DNA from: Deltaproteobacteria bacterium | GTDB taxonomy: Bacteria > Desulfobacterota_E > Deferrimicrobia > Deferrimicrobiales > Deferrimicrobiaceae | DNA: 5,236 bases | Direction of reading: 5' to 3' | Assembly: GCA_023488945.1 (NCBI GenBank) | Contig: JAMDBZ010000004.1 | Span: 1 to 5,236, forward strand | The notes under the pieces: model-generated | Seen by the model: only the letters and a program-made list of their open reading frames with translations | Databases searched by the model: none | What the model was told of the DNA's origin: nothing | Made by a program: the position numbers and the translations under genes | Part shown: positions 1 to 4,545 of the stretch, in pieces | Layout of the letters: the number at the start of each line of letters is the position of its first letter | How positions within the stretch are numbered: the first letter of the stretch is position 1

Positions 1-620
1 CGATGGCGGACGTCAAGGAGGGGAAGAAGCCGTTCATCATGCGCGCGGACGGGATGGCGGCGCTCTTCGGCCCGGGGCTCAAGGACGGCCCGTTCCCCGA
101 GCATTACGAGCCGCTGGAGTGCCCCGTTAAGGAGAATCCGCTGTCGAGGCAGCGGGTCAACCCCGCCGCGAAGATGTTCGCCGACGGCGGGCTCCCCGAG
201 GACGTCTACGCCTCGTGCGACGCGCGCTTCCCGTACGTCGCGACAACGTATCGCCTCACGGAGCACTGGCAGACCGGCGCGATGACGCGGAATGTCCCGT
301 GGCTGCTCGAGCTCCAGCCGCGCCAGTTCGTGGAGATCTCGCCGGAGCTGGCGAAGGAGAAGAAGGTGAAAAGCGGCGACGTCGTGGAGGTCGCCTCCGT
401 GCGGGGGAAGGTCGAGGCGGTCGCCGTCGTCACCCCGCGGATGCGCCCGTTCAAGGTCGCGGGCGCCGTCGTCCACGCCGTGGGGCTGCCGTGGTGCTTC
501 GGGTGGACGACGCCGGGGTCGGGCGACTCCGCCAATCTCCTGACGCCGACGATCGGGGACGCGAACACGATGATCCCCGAGACCAAGGCGTTCATGGTCG
601 ATATCAGGGCGAGGGGGTAA
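1..620 (+). CDS. fdnG: Formate dehydrogenase (FDH-N/O type) catalytic alpha subunit, C-terminal part (5' end outside window)
   Basis: This is the C-terminal ~205 residues of a molybdopterin (bis-MGD) oxidoreductase, the subunit that oxidises formate to CO2. The frame is open from the first base (first full codon at 3) and ends with TAA at 618-620; the ATG at 3 is an internal Met. Numbering from that Met, YRLTEH at 83-88 opens the C-terminal cofactor-binding beta-barrel domain. It is followed by QFVEISPELA (108-117), SGDVVEVASVRGKVEAVAVV (124-143), GLPWCFGW (161-168) and TPTIGDANTMIPETKAF (181-197), all of which resemble the end of E. coli FdnG/FdoG. The active-site Cys/Sec, the N-terminal [4Fe-4S] site and any Tat signal lie upstream and cannot be judged. 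The beta subunit gene starts 6 nt after the stop, supporting the FDH assignment over another DMSO-reductase-family enzyme. Confidence 0.93.
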   Translation, partial: MADVKEGKKPFIMRADGMAALFGPGLKDGPFPEHYEPLECPVKENPLSRQRVNPAAKMFADGGLPEDVYASCDARFPYVATTYRLTEHWQTGAMTRNVPWLLELQPRQFVEISPELAKEKKVKSGDVVEVASVRGKVEAVAVVTPRMRPFKVAGAVVHAVGLPWCFGWTTPGSGDSANLLTPTIGDANTMIPETKAFMVDIRARG

Positions 621-626
621 CCGGAC

Positions 627-1406
627 ATGGCCGACTCACGGATGGGCGTTCTGATCGACACGTCGCGCTGCATCGGCTGCCGTTCCTGCCAGGTGGCGTG
701 CAAGGAGTGGAACAAACTGGCGCCGGACAAGACGGCGCAGGCCGGTTCCTACGAGAACCCCCGGGACCTCACGCCGAACCTCTACAACCGGATCCGGTTC
801 ATCGAGAAGACCGACGGCAACGGCAGCGTGAAATGGCTCTTCCTCAACGAGCGGTGCCTCCACTGCGGCGACGCGGGCTGCATGAAGGTGTGCCCGGCGC
901 CGGGGGCGCTCTACCGGACGAAGGAGGGCTTCGTCGCACACGACAAGGGGAAGTGCATCTCGTGCAAGTATTGCGTCTCGGCCTGCCCGTTCAACGTCCC
1001 CCGGTACGGCGCCGACGAGAAGGTCGCCAAGTGCAACCTCTGCTTCGACCGGATCGCCGGCGGGATGATCCCCGCCTGCGCCAAGGCGTGCCCCACCGAG
1101 ACGCTCCGGTACGGCCCGCGCAGCGCCCTCATCGCGAAGGCAAAGGCGTCCGGGAAGCGGCTTTACGGTGAAGCGGACCTCGCGGGCCTGGGGGTCCTGT
1201 ACGCCCTGCTCGACACGCCGGAGGAGTACGGGCTGCCGGGCCGGCCCGCGATCCCGACCTCCATCTTCCTGTGGAAGGACGTGGTCAGGCCGCTCGGGAT
1301 CCTGGGGTTCTGGGGCAGTATCGCCGCGATGCTCTTCCATTACGTCACGACCGGCCCGAAGCGGCTTGAGAACAGCGGGCCGGGGAACGAGGAGAAGATG
1401 CCATGA
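627..1406 (+). CDS. fdnH: Formate dehydrogenase iron-sulfur (beta) subunit
   Basis: This 259-residue electron-transfer subunit carries electrons from the alpha subunit to the cytochrome b. All sixteen cluster cysteines are present in four groups: C15/C18/C21/C25, C77/C80/C85/C89, C110/C113/C116/C120 and C136/C139/C151/C155, enough for four [4Fe-4S] clusters as in E. coli FdnH. A hydrophobic stretch at about 221-240 (PLGILGFWGSIAAMLFHYV) is the expected single C-terminal membrane anchor. The protein is somewhat shorter than E. coli FdnH (294 aa). The ATG at 627 is preceded by GAGGGGG (611-617), which overlaps the alpha stop codon, at 9-nt spacing. The 3' end overlaps the gamma gene by ATGA (1403-1406), suggesting translational coupling. 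The order alpha-beta-gamma and the anchor distinguish it from soluble HycB-like or DmsB-like ferredoxins. Confidence 0.95.
   Translation: MADSRMGVLIDTSRCIGCRSCQVACKEWNKLAPDKTAQAGSYENPRDLTPNLYNRIRFIEKTDGNGSVKWLFLNERCLHCGDAGCMKVCPAPGALYRTKEGFVAHDKGKCISCKYCVSACPFNVPRYGADEKVAKCNLCFDRIAGGMIPACAKACPTETLRYGPRSALIAKAKASGKRLYGEADLAGLGVLYALLDTPEEYGLPGRPAIPTSIFLWKDVVRPLGILGFWGSIAAMLFHYVTTGPKRLENSGPGNEEKMP
1389..1394 (+). promoter_or_regulatory. Ribosome binding site of the gamma subunit gene
   Basis: GAGGAG lies inside the last codons of the beta gene, 8 nt before ATG 1403. It supports that start and the 4-nt ATGA overlap. Confidence 0.75.
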
Positions 1407-2014
1407 CCAAATCCGTCGACCGGTTCAACACAAGCGAGCGGGTGCTCCACTGGGTTGTGGCCGTTACGTTCTTCACCCTGGTCCTGTCGGGGCTCGGGCT
1501 TTTCTCCCGTCTCTTCACCGGCTATTTCCACCTTTTCGGCAGCGGGCAGACGGCGATCCTGATCCACAAGATCGTCGGGGTTCTCTTCTTCTCCAGCTCG
1601 ATGCTCCTCTTCCTGAACCACCGCCGTGAGGTGAGCCACCTCGACGACGACGACATGGTCTGGCTCCGGAAGCTGGGCGGCTACCTCTCGCGGGACCCGT
1701 TCGATGAGAACAACGGAAAGTTCAACGCGGGGCAAAAGATCTTCGCCCTCTTCATGGCCATCGCCACGCTGATCCTGGGGATCACCGGCATCTTCATCTG
1801 GCGGCCGACCGCCTTCCCCCGCCCGCTCGTCCAGTTCTCCCTGCTGGCCCACAGCATGATCTTCATCCTGTTCATCATGCTGATCATCGTCCACGTCTAC
1901 CTCGCCACCATCGGAAACCCGGGCACCCTCGACGGGATGCTCTGGGGACGGGTCACGCGGATTTGGGCCAGGAAGCATCATGCGAAGTGGTATAAGGAAA
2001 TAACAGGCGCGTGA
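1403..2014 (+). CDS. fdnI: Formate dehydrogenase cytochrome b556 (gamma) subunit
   Basis: This 203-residue integral membrane di-heme cytochrome b passes electrons from the beta subunit to quinone. Four hydrophobic segments are visible at about 17-35, 52-71, 113-133 and 147-170. Candidate heme ligands are H16 (RVLHW), H55 (LIHK), H150 (LAHS) and H164 (IVHVY). The 39- and 14-residue spacings within these pairs match those I recall for the heme histidines of E. coli FdnI. The motif KFNAGQK (106-112), before the third helix, is typical of this family near the quinone site. The start ATG 1403 overlaps the beta stop codon and has a GAGGAG ribosome site. The gene ends at TGA 2012-2014, just before a strong hairpin. 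Length and ligand pattern fit FdnI/FdoI rather than the Ni/Fe-hydrogenase cytochrome b. Confidence 0.94.
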   Translation: MTKSVDRFNTSERVLHWVVAVTFFTLVLSGLGLFSRLFTGYFHLFGSGQTAILIHKIVGVLFFSSSMLLFLNHRREVSHLDDDDMVWLRKLGGYLSRDPFDENNGKFNAGQKIFALFMAIATLILGITGIFIWRPTAFPRPLVQFSLLAHSMIFILFIMLIIVHVYLATIGNPGTLDGMLWGRVTRIWARKHHAKWYKEITGA

Positions 2015-2022
2015 TTCCCGGA

Positions 2023-2058
2023 GGCGCCGGGCCGGGGGAACTCCTCCGGCCCGGCGCC
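2023..2058 (+). promoter_or_regulatory. Strong GC-rich hairpin at the fdnI-fdhE junction (possible attenuator or mRNA-stability element)
   Basis: The left arm 2023-2038 pairs with the right arm 2043-2058 around an AACT loop (2039-2042). The first 13 pairs are perfect Watson-Crick (GGCGCCGGGCCGG with its complement), followed by one G·T and two G-C pairs. It begins 9 nt after the gamma stop codon. There is no T tract after the stem, so a classic intrinsic terminator is not supported. A role in partial attenuation, 3'-end protection of the fdnGHI message, or separation of structural from maturation gene expression is inferred. Confidence 0.8.
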
Positions 2059-2079
2059 CCGATCTCCTCCCGGGCGGGT

Positions 2080-2922
2080 ATGCCGCATACGGCACAAAAG
2101 CGGGAATTCCTCGACAGGACGGCCCGGGAGCGCCCGGAGTACCGGGACGTCCTCCTCCTCTTCCGGGAACTGTTCGCCCACATCGAGGGGCGCGAGGAGA
2201 CAACCGGGATCTCCTTCGCACCCTCGGAGGCCCTCCGCGCGGAGCGGATCGCCGGCGGCTTCCCGCTCCTGCCGCCCGATTCGGTGCGGGTCGACCGCGA
2301 GAAGTCGCTCCCGTTCCTTTCCGGCGTCCTGGGCGTGATCCGGAAGGTCGGGCGCGCGGGCGCGGAGGACCTCGACCGGATGGAGCAGGGATTCGCGGCC
2401 GGCGACGTCGGCTTCGCGACCCTCTTCTCGGCCATCCTGAGCCGGGACCGCAAGCCGATCGAGGAGATCGCGGCGCGGCTCGGAGTTCCTCCGTCCCTGC
2501 TGGGATTCGTCCTCGAGATCCCCCTCAGGACGGCACTCGAGCGCTTCGCCGAAACGGTCGATGCCGCCCCGCTCGCGGGGTGGACGGAGGGGCACTGCCC
2601 CGTCTGCGGCTCCCGGCCGGGGATGGGGGAGCTCGTCGGCGAGGAGGGAAGACGGCTCCTCTCCTGCTCCGCCTGCTCCTTCCGGTGGCCGTTCCAGCGG
2701 ATCAAGTGCCCCTTCTGCGGGAATGAGGACCCGGAGACGCTCTCCTACTTCACGGCGGAGAACGGGCCGATCCGGGTCGGCGTCTGCCGGAAGTGCAGCC
2801 GGTACCTCAAGACGCGCGACTCCCGGCAGGGGCGGGCCGACGTCCCGCTCGAGGCGGAGGACCTCGCGACGCTGCACTTGGACCTGCTGGCCGGCCGCGA
2901 GGGGTTCGAAAGGGGAAGATGA
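2080..2922 (+). CDS. fdhE: FdhE, formate dehydrogenase accessory/assembly protein
   Basis: This 280-residue cytoplasmic maturation protein belongs to a family needed for active respiratory formate dehydrogenase; E. coli FdhE binds the catalytic subunit and carries iron. An N-terminal helical region is followed by four CxxC pairs: C173/C176 (CPVCGSRPGMGEL), C196/C199 (CSAC), C210/C213 (CPFCGN) and C236/C239 (CRKCSRYLK), the paired rubredoxin-like knuckles that define FdhE. The start is ambiguous. An in-frame GTG at 2011 overlaps the fdnI stop (GTGA) with AAGGA at 1994-1998 upstream, giving 303 residues. However, its extra 23 residues are Gly/Pro-rich and are encoded across the strong hairpin, while FdhE-like sequence begins right after ATG 2080 (TAQKREFLDR). 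I prefer 2080, although its ribosome site is weak (GGGCGGG, 2072-2078). The 3' end overlaps the next gene by ATGA (2919-2922). Confidence 0.9.
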   Translation: MPHTAQKREFLDRTARERPEYRDVLLLFRELFAHIEGREETTGISFAPSEALRAERIAGGFPLLPPDSVRVDREKSLPFLSGVLGVIRKVGRAGAEDLDRMEQGFAAGDVGFATLFSAILSRDRKPIEEIAARLGVPPSLLGFVLEIPLRTALERFAETVDAAPLAGWTEGHCPVCGSRPGMGELVGEEGRRLLSCSACSFRWPFQRIKCPFCGNEDPETLSYFTAENGPIRVGVCRKCSRYLKTRDSRQGRADVPLEAEDLATLHLDLLAGREGFERGR

Positions 2923-4340
2923 AGACGATCCTCCGGTACGACGGCCGGCGCCTGACCCCGATCGAGCACCACCCGGTCGAGGAGTTCCCCCTCGTCCTTT
3001 CGGTCAACGGGACGGAACTCGCCACTCTCATCGCCTCGCCCCATGACCTGCAGTACCTCGTGACCGGCTTCCTGCGCCTCCAGGGCCTCGTCCGGACGAT
3101 CGACGATTTCCTCTCCTTGAGCGTCTGTCCCGACTCCGGCCGGGCCGACGTCCGGATCAAGGGGAGCGTTCCGGTCCGCCTCAAGCCGGTCTTGACTTCC
3201 GGGTGCGGAACCGGCGTCACATTCGACCTGGATGCCGACGGCATGGGCACGGAAGGTGCGCCGGGCGGGGCCGGCCCCCCCATATCGCCGGACGACGTCT
3301 TTTTCCTGATGGAGAGCCTCGCCCACCTGGCCGAGAAGTATCGCCGCGGCGGGGGGATCCACTCCGCCGCCGTCGGGGAGGAGCGCTCGGTCGTCCTGCA
3401 CGCCGAGGACATCGGCCGGCACAACACGATCGACCGGATCGCCGGGGAGGCGCTCCTGCGCCAGATCGACCTCTCCGGCAAGCTCCTCGTCACGTCAGGG
3501 CGGGTCTCCTCAGAGATGGCCGCCAAGGCCGCGACGCTCGGGATCGCGGCCATCGCCTCCCGGACGTCGCCCACCGACATGGCCGTCCGGATATGCGGCG
3601 ATCGCGGCATCGTGCTCATCGGGTACGCGCGGGGGGGGCGGTTCAACGTGTACGCCCACCCCGAGCGGCTCCTTCTGCCGCCGCGGGAGGCGAAAATCGC
3701 GGGCATCACCGGGGTGATCCTCGCCGGGGGATCGTCGAGCCGAATGGGGAGCAACAAGGCGCTCCTCCCTCATCAGGGAGGCCGCTTCATCGAGGCGATC
3801 CACCGCCGGATGGCCGAGCTCTTCGACGAGGTCCTCGTCGTCACGAACGCCCCCACGCTGTACGAATTCCTCCCTTGCCGCAAGGCCCCTGATCTGATCC
3901 CCGGGATGGGTGCCCTCTCCGGGATCCACTCGGGGCTCGTCCACAGCCGGACCCCCCGCATCTTCGTGGCGGCCTGCGACATGCCGCACCTCAAGCCGGA
4001 ACTGATCCGGCACCTCGCGGAGGAAATCGGAGAGCACGACGTCGTCGTCCCCGAAAGCGAGAAAGGACTGGAGCCGCTCCACGCGATCTACGGCCGCACC
4101 GCCCTCCCCGCCATCGAGGAGGCGCTCCACGCCGGCCGGGGGCGGATCGTCTCCTTCTTCGACAGGATCCGGGTGAAAAAGGTGATGCGCGGGGAGGTGG
4201 CGCTCTTCGATCCGACCTTCAGCTCCTTCCGCAACATCAACACTCCGGAGGACTATTTCCGTCTCCGGGAGGAGCTGAAAGGGGGCACCGCGCGCGACTC
4301 CCGCGAGGCGCAAACGAACGACGGGCGACCGGAGCAGTAA
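2919..4340 (+). CDS. Bifunctional FdhD-MobA fusion: formate dehydrogenase sulfurtransferase plus molybdenum cofactor guanylyltransferase
   Basis: This 473-residue protein joins two molybdenum cofactor maturation enzymes. Residues ~1-250 are FdhD, which relays sulfur from a cysteine desulfurase to the cofactor before insertion into formate dehydrogenase. Visible motifs are GFLRLQGLV (50-58), GGGIHSAA (144-151), DIGRHN (164-169), TSGRVSSEM (192-200) and a GRFNVYAHPERL end. After a short linker, residues ~263-460 are MobA, which transfers GMP from GTP to molybdopterin. Its motifs are the nucleotide loop LAGGSSSRMGSNK (268-280), GALSGIHSGL (331-340), CDMP (353-356, with the metal-binding Asp) and NINTPEDY (439-446). 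The FdhD loop reads TSGCGTG with only C96, so the usual CxxC is CxxG. The start ATG 2919 overlaps the fdhE stop; an upstream in-frame GTG (2793) lies inside fdhE and adds no family sequence. No second start with a usable ribosome site separates the domains. Confidence 0.93.
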   Translation: MKTILRYDGRRLTPIEHHPVEEFPLVLSVNGTELATLIASPHDLQYLVTGFLRLQGLVRTIDDFLSLSVCPDSGRADVRIKGSVPVRLKPVLTSGCGTGVTFDLDADGMGTEGAPGGAGPPISPDDVFFLMESLAHLAEKYRRGGGIHSAAVGEERSVVLHAEDIGRHNTIDRIAGEALLRQIDLSGKLLVTSGRVSSEMAAKAATLGIAAIASRTSPTDMAVRICGDRGIVLIGYARGGRFNVYAHPERLLLPPREAKIAGITGVILAGGSSSRMGSNKALLPHQGGRFIEAIHRRMAELFDEVLVVTNAPTLYEFLPCRKAPDLIPGMGALSGIHSGLVHSRTPRIFVAACDMPHLKPELIRHLAEEIGEHDVVVPESEKGLEPLHAIYGRTALPAIEEALHAGRGRIVSFFDRIRVKKVMRGEVALFDPTFSSFRNINTPEDYFRLREELKGGTARDSREAQTNDGRPEQ

Positions 4341-4377
4341 GGAGGCCATGAAGCGGCCTGAGGCCGATCCGGTATAA
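4338..4377 (+). other. Possible 9-codon leader ORF with a full Shine-Dalgarno match
   Basis: TAAGGAGG (4338-4345), which includes the stop codon of the fusion gene, is a full anti-16S match and is followed by ATG 4348. The reading frame is MKRPEADPV, ending at TAA 4375-4377. The 2-nt spacing is shorter than usual, and nothing identifies a function. It may be a leader peptide, a remnant of a lost coupled gene, or chance. Confidence 0.25.
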
Positions 4378-4378
4378 T
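4373..4378 (+). promoter_or_regulatory. Candidate -10 box (TATAAT) for the downstream oxidoreductase gene
   Basis: A perfect TATAAT stands out in very GC-rich sequence and would place a transcription start near 4385, immediately before the first tandem repeat. No good -35 is seen: windows at 15-19 nt spacing match TTGACA poorly, and there is no extended -10 TG. It would need an activator or a non-canonical sigma factor, or it is chance. Confidence 0.35.
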
Positions 4379-4388
4379 TGAGAAGCCA

Positions 4389-4515
4389 GCGGTTGAAGCC
4401 CGCGGCTCGCGTTTCTCTCGCCGAGCGTCCGCCGCTTGACCGCTCCGTTGATTCAACGGCTGAAGCGGCCGGCTCGCGCCTTTCTCGATGAGCGACCGCG
4501 GCTTGACCGCTCCGT
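4389..4515 (+). repeat. Tandem pair of imperfect ~60-nt hairpin-forming repeats (period 67 nt)
   Basis: Copy A (4389-4448) and copy B (4456-4515) align without gaps at 48 of 60 positions. Identical blocks include CGGCTCGCG and the 15-nt end GCTTGACCGCTCCGT (4434-4448 and 4501-4515). Each copy can fold on itself. In A, AGCGG (4388-4392) pairs with CCGCT (4440-4444), AAGC (4396-4399) with GCTT (4434-4437), and GCTCG (4405-4409) with CGAGC (4422-4426). B repeats the scheme with CGG/CCG, AAGC/GCTT and GCTCG/TGAGC, the last keeping a G·U pair. The unit sits between the fusion gene and the AOR start and probably forms much of a 5' leader. It matches no riboswitch I can recognise by eye; a diverged intergenic repeat family is the alternative. 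Confidence 0.8.
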
Positions 4516-4531
4516 CGGTATCTGTCCGCAC

Positions 4532-4537
4532 AAGGAG
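4532..4537 (+). promoter_or_regulatory. Ribosome binding site of the AOR-family gene
   Basis: AAGGAG lies 8 nt before GTG 4546 and decides that start, since no ATG occurs near the expected N-terminus. It lies in the loop of a possible GTATC (4518-4522)/GATAC (4540-4544) stem. Its GGAGC (4534-4538) is also the exact complement of GCTCC found at the end of both upstream repeats (4442-4446 and 4509-4513). Confidence 0.8.
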
Positions 4538-4545
4538 CCGATACG

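Noticed and set aside
1..620. Selenocysteine in the formate dehydrogenase alpha subunit
   Set aside because: The active-site codon is upstream of the window; no in-frame TGA occurs in the visible part, so nothing can be said.
1237..1248. CGGGCCGGCCCG palindrome inside fdnH
   Set aside because: It lies in coding sequence and is expected by chance at this GC content.
1340..2221. Long reverse-strand ORF across fdnI and fdhE, and similar long reverse ORFs elsewhere
   Set aside because: Compositionally biased (Arg, Pro, Gly, Asp, Glu) shadows of GC-rich genes on the + strand, with no recognisable family motifs.
2793..2918. Upstream GTG extension of the FdhD-MobA protein
   Set aside because: It lies inside fdhE and adds 42 residues of low-complexity sequence. 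ATG 2919 gives the usual FdhD beginning and an ATGA overlap.
3684..3716. Possible separate mobA start (GGGAGG then GTG 3714)
   Set aside because: The spacing between the purine run and the GTG is about 24 nt and the GTG falls within the first conserved MobA strand, so a continuous fusion is the better reading.
4354..4366. Intrinsic terminator after the FdhD-MobA gene (CGGCC TGA GGCCG)
   Set aside because: The stem is only 5 bp with a 3-nt loop and no T tract follows.
4389..4515. CRISPR array
   Set aside because: Only two copies, 80% identical, with just 7 nt between them and internal hairpin structure; no spacer-like unique segments.
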